From positions 186,001 to 250,000 of the forward strand of contig JAUXZS010000028.1 of the NCBI GenBank assembly GCA_030692515.1: a stretch of 64,000 nucleotides of DNA, given 5' to 3'. The notes under the pieces are model-generated. The model had not been told where the DNA came from. It saw only the letters and a program-made list of their open reading frames with translations, and did not search any database. The DNA is from Bacteroidota bacterium (lineage in GTDB: Bacteria; Bacteroidota; Bacteroidia; B-17B0; Aurantibacillaceae). Numbering within the stretch: the first letter of the stretch is position 1; every line of letters starts with the position of its first letter. Below, piece by piece: positions 9,475 through 18,662 of the stretch. A program made the position numbers and the translations under genes.

Positions 9475-9480
9475 AAATTA

Positions 9481-11787
9481 TTAAGGTTTTGTTTCTATTT
9501 CCCAAGTACTTTCGGTTATTGGGTTTTGGTCTCTAAAATAGGAAACGCCCCCCCAACTAAAAATTTTCTTTTGATAAACCCAAGCCATTTGTGCCTTTAC
9601 TACAACCCTTTGAACAATAACAACCCCTGTTCCATTAATTGTTTCTTCCGTAACACCTGGACCATATTTTGCTAATAATTGTTTCACTCTATCATCACCC
9701 TGGTTTTGATCAGAATTAATTCTTTTTTCGCACTCTATTAATCTAACTTTTGCATAAGCATCACCACCTTTATAGGTTAGAGCTTCTTCGTAATATTTTT
9801 TAGCATTACTAAAATCTTTTGAAGTAAAAAAACCATCCGCACTTTTTATTGCATCTTTATATTTCGAGTCTGTAGGCACTGCGGTAACAGACTGTGATTT
9901 AATTTCGTTTTGCTTTGCCAATTTATCGGCGGCTTCTTTATCTGCCTTTTCTTTAGCTAACTTATCAGCGAGTTCTTTTTCAGCTTTTGCCTTTGCAAGT
10001 TTATCTTCAGCTTCTTTATCAGCTTTTGCTTTTGCCTCAGCGGCAGCCTTTTCTTTAGCAAGTTTTTCTAATGCTGCTTTATCCCCTTTTGCTTTTGCAA
10101 TAGCTTCTGCATCGGCTTTTTCCTTGGCTAATTTATCCGCCAATTCTTTTTCTGCTTTTGCTTTTGCATCAGCTTCAGCTTTTTCTTTCGCTAGTTTATC
10201 AGCAATCTCCTTATCTGCCTTGGCTTTAGCCGCAGCTTCCGCCTCGGCTTTTTCTTTTGCTAGTTTATCGGCTAAATCTTTTTCTGCTTTTTCTTTCGCT
10301 AATTTAGCCGCCAATTCTTTATCGCCTTTAGCTTTGGCAGCTGCTTCTGCATCAGCTTTTTCCTTTGCTATTTTATCTGCTAACTCTTTTTCCGCTTTGG
10401 CTTTTGCATCAGCTTCTGCTTTTTCTTTCGCTAGTTTATCTGCTAATTCCTTTTCCGCTTTAGCTTTAGCCGCAGCGGCTGCATCGGCCTCAGCTTTTTC
10501 CTTTGCTAATTTATCTGCTAATTCTTTATCTCCTTTAGCTTTTGCTGCCGCTAATTCATCGGCAGCTTTTTTAGCTGCTGCGTCGGCGTCTGCTTTAGCT
10601 TTAGCGTCTGCAATTGCTTTTTCTTTAGCTAATTTATCTGCTAACTCTTTATCAGCCTTAGCCTTGGCTGCGGCTTCCGCGTCTGCTTTTTCTTTAGCTA
10701 ATTTATCAGCTAACTCTTTATCCGCTTTGGCTTTGGCTGCAGCATCAGCCGCCGCTTTTTCCTTTGCCAACTTATCTGCCAATTCTTTATCTGCCTTAGC
10801 TTTAGCTGCTGCATCTGCATCCGCCTTTTCTTTAGCCAACTTATCTGCTAATTCTTTATCTGCTTTGGCTTTGGCGGCTGCTTCTGCATCTGCTTTTTCT
10901 TTAGCTAACTTATCAGCTAACTCTTTATCCGCTTTGGCTTTAGCTGCTGCTTCTGCATCCGCTTTTTCTTTGGCTAATTTATCCGCTAATTCTTTATCCG
11001 CCTTGGCTTTTGCTGCAGCTTCTGCGGCGGCTTTTTCCTTAGCTAATTTATCTGCTAATTCTTTATCTGCCTTTGCTTTTGCTGCTGCGTCTGCTTTTGC
11101 TTGTGCATCGGCATCGGCAATTAATTTATTAATATTCGCAATTTGATCTTTTGGGTAAGACTCATTAGCCTTGATAGCCAAAGCAGCTTGATAGTTACCA
11201 ATTGCTGACTGCCATTCTTTTTTCCCAAACGCTTTATCGCCAGCTTTAATTGAAGCTTGATAATTTGCCTCTTTATCTTTTTCTTTATTTTTCGCGGCTT
11301 TTTCCGCTTCTTTTATAGACTGCATACCAGCAATCATCTGTTCTAAATAAGCTTTGTCGTATTCAAAATTATCTTTATTAGGGTTATAGCTATATTTATT
11401 TAAAGGTTGGTTCAGTAAGGAATAATCAACGCCTTCGTAACGCTTAAAAAGCGAAAGACTAGCCTCAATATCTGCAAATTTAATTGTTGCTTTTTCCGGA
11501 GGAACCCCCATTGTATTTACAGAGAATTTTTTAGAAACATAACCATCTTTTGAAACGGTTACTAAAAAGTCCCCTCCAAGTGGCAGGCTAAAAGAATAAT
11601 AACCACCACCGTCTGTTGTGACGTTTTGAACTGTTTTCCCTCCCTGTATAATTTGAATTGTAGCTCCTCCTAAATTAATACTCTCATCCGAAACAGTTCC
11701 CTCAAAACGAATAGGCACTTCCTGACAAATAAAAGGCAAAGAAATAGTAAGCAATAAAAATATATAAAATATGCGTTTTATAATCAT
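9481..11787 (-). CDS. Exported CarboxypepD_reg/TPR protein with about 18 Ala-Lys-Glu-rich repeats (TolA-like stalk)
   Basis: The 768-residue protein has a signal peptide (…FYIFLLLTISLPFICQE). A carboxypeptidase-regulatory-like beta domain follows (about 25-110, 'FEGTVSDESINLGGATIQI…GGYYSF'). Then come a TPR-like helical unit (about 175-215, 'KAFGKKEWQSAIGNYQAAL'), a long repeat stalk (about 230-625) and a second TPR-like unit ('FFTSKDFSNAKKYYEEAL'). The stalk repeats the roughly 20-residue pattern AKADKELADKLAKEKADAEA, with about 18 copies of the KLAKEKA core, and should form one long charged helix, like the TolA central domain. The C-terminus is basic and aromatic (VYQKKIFSWGG). Its role is unknown; a periplasm-spanning tether is an inference. 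It is followed by a methyltransferase at 6 nt. Confidence 0.88.
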   Translation of the reverse strand: MIIKRIFYIFLLLTISLPFICQEVPIRFEGTVSDESINLGGATIQIIQGGKTVQNVTTDGGGYYSFSLPLGGDFLVTVSKDGYVSKKFSVNTMGVPPEKATIKFADIEASLSLFKRYEGVDYSLLNQPLNKYSYNPNKDNFEYDKAYLEQMIAGMQSIKEAEKAAKNKEKDKEANYQASIKAGDKAFGKKEWQSAIGNYQAALAIKANESYPKDQIANINKLIADADAQAKADAAAKAKADKELADKLAKEKAAAEAAAKAKADKELADKLAKEKADAEAAAKAKADKELADKLAKEKADAEAAAKAKADKELADKLAKEKADADAAAKAKADKELADKLAKEKAAADAAAKAKADKELADKLAKEKADAEAAAKAKADKELADKLAKEKAIADAKAKADADAAAKKAADELAAAKAKGDKELADKLAKEKAEADAAAAAKAKAEKELADKLAKEKAEADAKAKAEKELADKIAKEKADAEAAAKAKGDKELAAKLAKEKAEKDLADKLAKEKAEAEAAAKAKADKEIADKLAKEKAEADAKAKAEKELADKLAKEKADAEAIAKAKGDKAALEKLAKEKAAAEAKAKADKEAEDKLAKAKAEKELADKLAKEKADKEAADKLAKQNEIKSQSVTAVPTDSKYKDAIKSADGFFTSKDFSNAKKYYEEALTYKGGDAYAKVRLIECEKRINSDQNQGDDRVKQLLAKYGPGVTEETINGTGVVIVQRVVVKAQMAWVYQKKIFSWGGVSYFRDQNPITESTWEIETKP
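9910..11115 (-). repeat. Tandem coding repeat (about 60-nt unit) in the TolA-like stalk
   Basis: The DNA encoding the KLAKEKA stalk consists of degenerate units of about 60 nt. Neighbouring units keep the protein sequence but differ at many third codon positions (for example gctaatttatcc versus gctaacttatca), so the array is old and held by protein-level selection rather than freshly expanded. Confidence 0.85.
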
Positions 11788-11806
11788 ACCTTAGTTTGAA
11801 GTAAGC

Positions 11807-11814
11807 CAAATATA
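11807..11814 (-). promoter_or_regulatory. -7 promoter element for the repeat-protein gene
   Basis: TATATTTG on the minus strand matches TAnnTTTG and lies 19 nt before the ATG at 11787, in the divergent gap with the FAD oxidoreductase gene. Confidence 0.5.
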
Positions 11815-11866
11815 GTTACTAAATTTACAAAATATTAATAAATTATTTCTTAATTTTTTTCTTTAA

Positions 11867-12994
11867 ATGCCTAAAAATGTTAACCATAGTTATTGGGAAA
11901 ATAAGTTTCTTTTTAAAAAATTTGATTTAATTATTATTGGAAGTGGTATTGTTGGGCTTAGCACCGCAATATCATTCAAACAAAAAAACAAAAAAGCAAC
12001 AGTATTAGTTTTAGAAAAGGGTATTTTGCCAAGTGGCGCAAGTACTAAAAATGCAGGTTTTGCTTGCTTTGGTAGTGTAAGCGAATTATTAGACGACTTA
12101 AGTAAAATGAATGATGAAACTGTTTGGCAAACTGTTGAAATGCGCTGGAATGGACTTAAACTATTAAGACAACGTTTGGGGGATAAGCATATTGACTATA
12201 AGGCTCTTGGAGGCTATGAACTATTTGACAAAGAAGAAAATTACTCAAATTGTGTAAATAAAATTGATGAATTAAATAAAAAAATAACAACTATAATAGG
12301 TCAAAAAAAATGTTACTCTACTCTTTCTCCAAAAAAATTAAACTTTAAAAATATTAAAGGGGTTATTTTAAATCAATACGAAGGTCAAATAGATACAAGT
12401 CTTATGACAAATAACTTATTATCTTTTGCACGCGACCTAGGAATTACAGTTTTAAATAGTATATCTGTTTCAAAAATTAATAGCTTATTAGATTCGGTTG
12501 AGTTATTAAGCGATTTTGGAATTTTTAAAGCTACAAAAGTTGTTGTTGCTACAAATGGCTTTGCAAAAGAGTTGCTCAACATTCCTGATGTAAAACCAGC
12601 CAGAGCTCAAGTTTTAATTACAAAACCAATTAAGAACCTTAAAATAAAAGGGGCTTTTCATTATCAAGAAGGCTATTATTATTTTAGAAATATTGATGAT
12701 AGAATTTTATTTGGTGGTGGAAGAAACCTTGATTTTAAAGGCGAAACAACTACAATACTTGAACTAAACAACACTATACAAAAACAATTAGATTACCTAT
12801 TAAAAGAAATGATTTTACCAGATACAAAATTTGAAGTAGATTATAGATGGAGCGGAATTATGGGGATTGGTAGCGAAAAAAAACCAATTATAAAATTTAT
12901 TCATTCAAATGTATTGGCCGCGGTGCGAATGGGCGGAATGGGAATAGCCATAGGGAGTATTGTTGGACAAGATGCCGCAAATAAAATTAGTTAA
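11867..12994 (+). CDS. FAD-dependent amino acid oxidase/dehydrogenase-like oxidoreductase (DAO family)
   Basis: The product has 375 residues. The Rossmann FAD motif 'FDLIIIGSGIVGLSTAISF' is at about 19-37, with an acidic adenosine-ribose contact at 'VLVLEKG' near 52. It is followed by 'GASTKNAGFACFG', the second conserved FAD loop of DadA/ThiO-type enzymes. The C-terminal motif 'YRWSGIMGIGSEKKPII' and the closing 'GGMGIAIGSIVGQ' are the family's flavin-contact loop. It oxidises an amine or amino acid, but the substrate cannot be told. There is no Shine-Dalgarno, and an 18-residue N-terminal extension precedes the Rossmann strand, so a shorter start is possible. It is divergent from the repeat protein and 41 nt upstream of cdd. 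Confidence 0.85.
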   Translation: MPKNVNHSYWENKFLFKKFDLIIIGSGIVGLSTAISFKQKNKKATVLVLEKGILPSGASTKNAGFACFGSVSELLDDLSKMNDETVWQTVEMRWNGLKLLRQRLGDKHIDYKALGGYELFDKEENYSNCVNKIDELNKKITTIIGQKKCYSTLSPKKLNFKNIKGVILNQYEGQIDTSLMTNNLLSFARDLGITVLNSISVSKINSLLDSVELLSDFGIFKATKVVVATNGFAKELLNIPDVKPARAQVLITKPIKNLKIKGAFHYQEGYYYFRNIDDRILFGGGRNLDFKGETTTILELNNTIQKQLDYLLKEMILPDTKFEVDYRWSGIMGIGSEKKPIIKFIHSNVLAAVRMGGMGIAIGSIVGQDAANKIS

Positions 12995-13020
12995 TTTTTA
13001 GTTCACGTAAATCAATTAAT

Positions 13021-13028
13021 TACCTTTA
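13021..13028 (+). promoter_or_regulatory. -7 element immediately before cdd
   Basis: TACCTTTA ends 7 nt before the cdd ATG, which would place the transcription start at or next to the start codon (leaderless or near-leaderless mRNA). Prediction from spacing only. Confidence 0.4.
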
Positions 13029-13035
13029 ACTTATT

Positions 13036-13524
13036 ATGCCAAAATTAATCACCGGAAATTATTCATACGAGGTTTACCAATCACTTGATAGTTTAAGTAA
13101 AATAGATCAGGAACTTTTATTAGAGGCGAAAAAAGCATTAATAAATGCCTACGCTCCTTATTCAAACTTTAAAGTAGGAGCTGCTGTTTTATTTGAGGAT
13201 GGTAAAATAATAACAGGAAACAATCAGGAAAATGCCGCTTACCCATCTGGGTTATGTGCCGAAAGAGTTGCGATATTTTATGCTTCATCTCAATACCCAG
13301 ACAAAAAAATTATTGCAATTGCAGTTTCAGTAAAATCTAAAAACCAAATTATAAACACTCCTGTTCCACCATGTGGAGCTTGCCGTCAGGCTTTAGCTGA
13401 GTATGAAATAAAATTCGATTCTCCTATTCGTTTAATTATGGCCGGCGAAGATGGTGAAGTGTTTATTAGTCCTTCGGTTTCAAATTTATTGCCGCTTTTA
13501 TTTTCAAGCAAAAATTTAGTTTAA
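13036..13524 (+). CDS. cdd: Cytidine deaminase
   Basis: This is a cytosolic zinc enzyme of pyrimidine salvage that deaminates cytidine and deoxycytidine to uridine and deoxyuridine. At 162 residues it is of the small homotetrameric type, with about 25 extra residues at the N-terminus. Zinc ligands and the catalytic Glu are visible: C74-A-E76 in 'GLCAERVAI' (Cys rather than His, as in tetrameric CDAs) and C113/C116 in 'PPCGACRQAL'. The substrate-binding 'NFKVGAAV' is at 44-51 and 'NQENAAYPSG' at 63-72. Confidence 0.95.
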   Translation: MPKLITGNYSYEVYQSLDSLSKIDQELLLEAKKALINAYAPYSNFKVGAAVLFEDGKIITGNNQENAAYPSGLCAERVAIFYASSQYPDKKIIAIAVSVKSKNQIINTPVPPCGACRQALAEYEIKFDSPIRLIMAGEDGEVFISPSVSNLLPLLFSSKNLV

Positions 13525-13808
13525 AATTATTTTTTTATTGGAAGATAGTTCTTAGCTATTTGAGCTAATATTCTTAAGCTTTAGCGAATTTATCACAATT
13601 AACAACTATTTGTTTGTAACCAAGCACAACCTTTCTATTTTCTTTTCGTAAAATATAATCAGAAATCCAATCTACCCTGAAACATTAATAAAACAAGGCT
13701 TTGGAGAGATTGTAATAAATTAACTTAAATTATAAAACCGAATAAAAATTTTAAAAACTATTATGAAAACAAAAAACAAAAAATTAACCCAACTAAAATC
13801 TCATTGTC

Positions 13809-16800
13809 ATGAAAACAAAAATCTACATTATCGCCCTGCTTGGCTTAATTGTTCAGACAATACTATACGGCCAAACTAAAATAAATACAGCCACTGAAAC
13901 AATTACTCCGTTTAATTCCTCTTTTTGGAATACATATGCAGACAAACTTAAACTTTCTGTACCCGATAGAAAAGAGTTTATCTCTTCGCATCAAAAGCTA
14001 AATTCAGCTACAACAAATCAATCAGAACAAAAACCTTATGTTCCTCAAAACCCAACCAACGTTAATGCAGGTCCTTGCGTTAATATTGATTTTGAAAGTG
14101 GAAACTTAAATGGCTGGACACCAACTTGCGGCTTTCATCCAATTTTTAATCCTTTAGGTTGCTGTCCAAACCCTGGTGGACAACAAACTTTAATGACTGG
14201 TGCAGGAAATGATCCTGCTGGCGGTTTTCCTGTTGTTGCAACAGGAGGAAATTTTTCTTTAAGAATAGGAAATAATATAACTGGCGGCCAAGCAGATAGA
14301 GTTGAACAAACATTTATGGTTAACGCCGCAAATGCAAATTTCACTTATCGTTATGCGGTTGTTTTTCAAGATCCTGGGCATACAGTTGCCCAACAACCCT
14401 CTTTTCAAATTGTAATGTTAGATAGTTTAGCAAATCAAATTCCTTGTACATTTTATAATGTATCTGCAGGAGGAAATATCCCAGGCTTTTTTAATTCGCC
14501 AACATTTAACGGTGTTGTTTATAAGCCTTGGACTAATGTAATAGTAGACTTAACAAATTATATTGGTCAAAATGTAACTATACGCTTTACAACATTTGAT
14601 TGTGCCTTAGGAGGACATTATGGCTATGCATATATAGATGGAAGTTGTATGGCTTTTGTAAAAGGCTCAGCAGATACCATTTGTGCGGGAGCAACCAAAA
14701 CCTTTTGCGCTCCATCAGGATTTGGAAGTTATACTTGGAATGGTCCAGGCTTATTAAATAATTCTACTACCTGTGTTAACGTTTCGGCGGTAGGTGTTTA
14801 TTCTTGCCAAACAACTTTAATGACTGGATGCACTGGTCCAGAGTTTACCTACACCTTAAGTAATTATCCAAATCCTACAGTTTCATTTAATAGTTTATCG
14901 CCAAATGCATGTGCTCCACAATATTCTTTTATGAATACTTCAAGTATCAGCAACGGTTTTATTACTAATTATAGTTGGAATTTTGGTACTACTCCAACTG
15001 TTTCTGCTCAAAACCCAGTGTATACATTTCCCGGTCCAGGAAATTATTCGGTAAGTTTAACAGCAGTTTCAAATCACAGTTGTGTTAATACCAGCACTCA
15101 AAGCATTGCCATTTATCCTTATCCGGTTGCAAATTTTACGGCGCCGGCAACTTGTCAAAATGCCAACGTAAACTTTACCAATTCGTCTACAATCGCAACA
15201 GGAAACATTAGTTCTTATACATGGAATTTTGGAAATGGAAATAACTCCAACTTAACTAACCCATCATATAATTATACTACTAGCGGAACGTTTCCAGTAA
15301 CTTTAACAGCAGTTAGTAATCAAAATTGTTCTTCAACTTTTGCTAGTAATGTTGTTATACATCCAGTACCGGTTGTTACATTTACTAATAACGATGCTTG
15401 CCTTGGGGCACCAACTTTTTTCACAAACGGTAGTACAATTAGCTCGGGAAATATTACTAATATACTTTGGAATTTTGATAACGTAGGAAATCCAACCTCT
15501 ACATTAGCTAATCCAAATTATATTTATCCTGCAGTTGGAAACTATGTGGCAAGTCTGCAAGCAATTAGCAATTTTAACTGTATAAATAATTATACAAGCA
15601 CTGTTGTGGTTCACGCTGTACCAACAACTTCATTTGTAGCACAAAACCAATGTTTTGGTACAGCTTCTACATTTACAAATTTATCTAGTATTGCTCCAGG
15701 AAACACAATTGCCTCATACATTTGGAATTTTGGTAACCAACAATCATCCTCTCAAACCAATCCTCAAATTAATTACAGTATTCCAAATAATTATATTGTA
15801 CAATTAACAGCAACATCCAATTTTAATTGCGCAACAACTCACACAGCTTTAGTTAGTATTTACAATTTACCAAATGTAAACTTTAACACTAATAATGCAT
15901 GTTTAAATCAAGCTACTCAATTTAATAACACTACAATTATAAGTGGAGGAAATATTACAAAATGGCGTTGGGATTTTCAAAATGATGGGATTTGGGATGA
16001 TACCATCTCAGTAAATCCATCAATAGTTTATCCAAACTATGGTAACTATAATACCAAACTACAAGCAGTTAGTAATTATCAATGCGCTGCTTCAAAAATC
16101 AATCAGGTAATTGTTCATGCCAATCCGGTTGCGAATTTCTCAACTAAGTCTACTTGTTTAGGTGATGTTACCAAATTCACTAACCTTTCTACCTCTGCCG
16201 ACGGTCCAATCATCAGCAATCAATGGGATTTTAATGGCGATAATGTAGTAGATAACTTGTTTCATAGTCCACAATTCACCTATACAGCCAGTGGTTCATA
16301 TTTAGTTAAACTTGAGGTACAAACAGTACATGGCTGTATAAATGTACAATCAAAATCAGCTTATGTTAACCCTAAACCAAACCCAGCATTTGTTGCACCA
16401 AATAAAGAAGGTTGTACCGGGTTATGCGTTTCATTTACCAATTCATCTACTATTTCTAATGGCTCAATTAGCACTTATCAATGGCAGTTTGGTGATGGTA
16501 GTTTACCAGATTACAGCACTAACCCAACTCATTGTTACAAATCAGGAAACTACGCTGTTACTTTAAAAGTAGTTAGTGATAGCGGATGTATAGGAACTTT
16601 GATTATGCCTGATTACGTAATTGTACATCCAAAACCTTTTGCAGATTTTAAAATCGAGCCTGAGGAGTTAGATGAAAATGATCCCTCTGCTACTATTAGC
16701 ACTAATGCTGGAGGCGCATACGCAACAAGTTATTATATAAATGATGGCTCGAGTTTTGGAGTTGAAAATTTTAATTACACTTTCAAAAATCTTGATAAAG

Positions 16801-17171
16801 TAACCCCAGTTATATTTCAAGTTGTAACTAATAAATATGGTTGTAAAGACACTACATCGCGCATAATTAAACTTAAGCCAAGTTGGATAATTTATGTACC
16901 AAATACCTTTACTCCAAATGGTGATGGCTTAAATGATGGTTTTACTGCTAAAGGTTATAATATTAATAAATTCACACTTCAGATTTATGATAGATGGGGA
17001 CATTTATTATTTGAAACGAATGATATTGAAAACAAATGGGATGGTCGCACTAGAAATAGTGACGAGCCAATTAAACAAGATATTTACGTTTGGAAAATAA
17101 ATGTTGTGGATATTTTTAATAAAAATCATGATTTAACAGGACATGTTACTTTATTGAAAAGTGAAGAATAG
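13809..17171 (+). CDS. Secreted PKD-repeat protein with gliding-type (type B) T9SS sorting domain
   Basis: The 1120-residue protein has a signal peptide (MKTKIYIIALLGLIVQTILYGQ). A large N-terminal beta-sandwich region (about 85-285) contains 'CVNIDFESGNLNGW' and Cys-rich Gly/Pro turns, resembling adhesion or lectin-like modules. Seven clear PKD repeats follow (about 355-935), each with the pattern 'F.…C.G….F.N.S….I..Y.W.FG…..NP…Y…G.Y.V.L.…S..GC', and an eighth degenerate one. The last 90 residues ('YVPNTFTPNGDGLND' … 'YDRWGHLLFET' … 'WDGR' … 'YVWKINV') are the gliding-motility-associated C-terminal domain that directs export through T9SS and surface attachment. The PKD repeats are Cys-paired, so disulfides are likely. 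Probably an adhesin; ligand unknown. Confidence 0.93.
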   Translation: MKTKIYIIALLGLIVQTILYGQTKINTATETITPFNSSFWNTYADKLKLSVPDRKEFISSHQKLNSATTNQSEQKPYVPQNPTNVNAGPCVNIDFESGNLNGWTPTCGFHPIFNPLGCCPNPGGQQTLMTGAGNDPAGGFPVVATGGNFSLRIGNNITGGQADRVEQTFMVNAANANFTYRYAVVFQDPGHTVAQQPSFQIVMLDSLANQIPCTFYNVSAGGNIPGFFNSPTFNGVVYKPWTNVIVDLTNYIGQNVTIRFTTFDCALGGHYGYAYIDGSCMAFVKGSADTICAGATKTFCAPSGFGSYTWNGPGLLNNSTTCVNVSAVGVYSCQTTLMTGCTGPEFTYTLSNYPNPTVSFNSLSPNACAPQYSFMNTSSISNGFITNYSWNFGTTPTVSAQNPVYTFPGPGNYSVSLTAVSNHSCVNTSTQSIAIYPYPVANFTAPATCQNANVNFTNSSTIATGNISSYTWNFGNGNNSNLTNPSYNYTTSGTFPVTLTAVSNQNCSSTFASNVVIHPVPVVTFTNNDACLGAPTFFTNGSTISSGNITNILWNFDNVGNPTSTLANPNYIYPAVGNYVASLQAISNFNCINNYTSTVVVHAVPTTSFVAQNQCFGTASTFTNLSSIAPGNTIASYIWNFGNQQSSSQTNPQINYSIPNNYIVQLTATSNFNCATTHTALVSIYNLPNVNFNTNNACLNQATQFNNTTIISGGNITKWRWDFQNDGIWDDTISVNPSIVYPNYGNYNTKLQAVSNYQCAASKINQVIVHANPVANFSTKSTCLGDVTKFTNLSTSADGPIISNQWDFNGDNVVDNLFHSPQFTYTASGSYLVKLEVQTVHGCINVQSKSAYVNPKPNPAFVAPNKEGCTGLCVSFTNSSTISNGSISTYQWQFGDGSLPDYSTNPTHCYKSGNYAVTLKVVSDSGCIGTLIMPDYVIVHPKPFADFKIEPEELDENDPSATISTNAGGAYATSYYINDGSSFGVENFNYTFKNLDKVTPVIFQVVTNKYGCKDTTSRIIKLKPSWIIYVPNTFTPNGDGLNDGFTAKGYNINKFTLQIYDRWGHLLFETNDIENKWDGRTRNSDEPIKQDIYVWKINVVDIFNKNHDLTGHVTLLKSEE

Positions 17172-17188
17172 TTGGGCACTATTCTAAT

Positions 17189-17224
17189 AAAAAAGGGTCG
17201 TTAATTTAACGACCCTTTTTTTAT
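17189..17224. terminator. Bidirectional terminator between the PKD protein and lipoprotein genes
   Basis: AAAAGGGTCGTTAA pairs with TTAACGACCCTTTT, A-rich on the left and T-rich on the right. It serves the convergent genes on both sides. Confidence 0.9.
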
Positions 17225-17244
17225 TTTATACATTGATTAAAATT

Positions 17245-17700
17245 TTATTTATTTAGTTTTCCCAATCTCGCAGTTGCCTTAACAGTTGTAATCTTGTATA
17301 AGAAACCTAAGCCAATTGGGCGCTTTACAGTTGCTTCGTATTGTGGATACAAGACTACATCGTAACCCGGATTTTTTTTCATCATATCATATAATGCATA
17401 TCCTGCAGTTGGATCCATAACAAAACCGCCAATAACGGGAATAGAGGCTAAATTAATTGGCAGAGAGGGTCTTAAATTATCATTATTGTGGCTTCCACTC
17501 TCTTTTAAAAATAAACGATTCCAATCAATTGATAATATTTTTGTTGAAGTTGCTTCCCCCGTAACTTGGTCTGATAAACTAAAATCTTTTTTCTCCAAAT
17601 TTAAACGCGTATTAGGTTCACGCATACTTCTGTTAATGTTTGTACAGCTTGTTAAAAAAATTCCGGTAGCAATTGCCACTATTGTAATTAATTTTTTCAT
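17245..17700 (-). CDS. Small lipoprotein of unknown function
   Basis: The product has 151 residues with a lipobox (LITIVAIATGIFLTSC, lipid Cys at 19). The mature part has 'LSIDWNRLFLKESG' and 'DPTAGYALYDMMKKNPGYDVVLYPQYEATV', a helix plus beta pattern similar to what I recall from uncharacterised Bacteroidota lipoproteins in which a short helix is followed by a 'D-V/A-V-L/I-x-P-x-Y' strand. The function is not known. It is a monocistronic gene with a shared terminator. Confidence 0.8.
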   Translation of the reverse strand: MKKLITIVAIATGIFLTSCTNINRSMREPNTRLNLEKKDFSLSDQVTGEATSTKILSIDWNRLFLKESGSHNNDNLRPSLPINLASIPVIGGFVMDPTAGYALYDMMKKNPGYDVVLYPQYEATVKRPIGLGFLYKITTVKATARLGKLNK

Positions 17701-18079
17701 TTGTTGTTTTTTTACAGTTCCATTAAACTGTTTTAATTATAAGGGTTAATATTTTATTAATTATTTAAGAATGGAATTAAATAATTGATCGAAGCTATAT
17801 AAAATATAAAAAAGAACTAGTGATAAGAATCAGATTTATAATTATAAATTCCATTAAAAAAAAATCCCTTTAATTAAAAAATAGAAAGTTATTATCGCTA
17901 TTCACTCACTCAAAACACCATTTCACCCATTAAAAAGTATTTTTCACTCATTTTAACTAAAGTTTTTGTAACTGATTATCAATTACTTAATTATAAACTA
18001 TAAGTTATTTGAAATTTTGGCGTAACCCTAAAGGGCTATTTTGCTTATAAGAACATAAGTCAATTAAACTTAAGCTTTT
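17701..18079. other. AT-rich intergenic region upstream of the sigma-factor operon
   Basis: 379 nt between divergent genes. I see no ORF, RNA gene or repeat here. A short palindrome, CCCTAAAGGG, lies near 18027-18036, about 45 nt before the sigma-factor start, and could be an operator or a chance match. No convincing TAnnTTTG box is seen, which would be consistent with autoregulated transcription from an ECF-type promoter. Confidence 0.4.
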
Positions 18080-18655
18080 ATGGCAATTAACCCACATTTT
18101 CATCATACCAACGAGCAACTTAATGAGGAGTTAATAATAATTGAAGCTGCAAAATTAAATCCTGAAAATTTTGGTCCGCTTTATAATAAATATTATAAAC
18201 AAATCTTTCAATACTTGTATCAAAGGATGGATGACAAGGATACCGCTTTTGATATTACTAGTCAGGTATTTTTAAAAGCTTTAACTAATCTTCCAAATTA
18301 TCAATTTAAAGGTGTTCCATTTGCAAGTTGGTTATACCGTATTGCTCATAATGAGTTAATGCAAGTTTTCAGAATACAAAAAGATCGTCGTGCTATTAAT
18401 GCGGACATTGGCGATCTAAAATTTATTTGTGAAGAAAACGAAGAGCCATTTTTTGAAGAGTATATTCCTGCAATAAAAAAATTGCTTACAGAATTAGATA
18501 GTGATGACTTAAATATGGTTGAACTCAGATTTTTTGAAAAAAGACCATTTAAAGAAATTGCAGAGATATTAGATATTACCGAGGTAAACGCCAAAGTTAG
18601 AATGTACAGAATTATTGAGAAATTAAAAAAATCGATGAGTAAAATTAAAATATAA
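18080..18655 (+). CDS. ECF-type RNA polymerase sigma factor
   Basis: The product has 191 residues. Sigma-70 region 2 is at about 30-100 ('FGPLYNKYYKQIFQYLYQRMDDKDTAFDITSQVFLKAL', with the -10-binding 'FASWLYRIAHNELM'), and region 4 is at about 125-185 ('LDSDDLNMVELRFFEKRPFKEIAEILDITEVNAKVRMYRIIEKL', a helix-turn-helix). There is no region 1.1 or 3, as is normal for ECF factors. The gene is 7 nt upstream of a single-pass membrane protein and two genes upstream of a SUMF1-like exported protein. This suggests a membrane-gated envelope response in which the membrane protein holds the sigma factor until a signal arrives. The target promoters are unknown. Confidence 0.93.
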   Translation: MAINPHFHHTNEQLNEELIIIEAAKLNPENFGPLYNKYYKQIFQYLYQRMDDKDTAFDITSQVFLKALTNLPNYQFKGVPFASWLYRIAHNELMQVFRIQKDRRAINADIGDLKFICEENEEPFFEEYIPAIKKLLTELDSDDLNMVELRFFEKRPFKEIAEILDITEVNAKVRMYRIIEKLKKSMSKIKI

Positions 18656-18662
18656 TAACACA

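Noticed and set aside
9910-11115. Regular 60-nt repeat that could suggest a CRISPR-like array
   Set aside because: The units are contiguous, without unique spacers, and in one reading frame of a larger protein.
10124-11146. 340-codon open frame on the plus strand, rich in Ala, Ser and Phe
   Set aside because: It is the antisense of the KLAKEKA repeat array; a repeat without stops in one frame is open in others. It has no start signals or family features, and the minus-strand frame has a signal peptide and real domains.
13762-13878. Short 38-codon frame starting with ATGAAAACAAAA just before the PKD protein
   Set aside because: The first codons copy those of the true start at 13809, but the frame differs and there is no protein-like content; likely leader sequence with a chance duplication.
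17701-18079. Possible small RNA or riboswitch upstream of the sigma-factor operon
   Set aside because: Only a short CCCTAAAGGG palindrome is visible; there is no conserved aptamer pattern or terminator.
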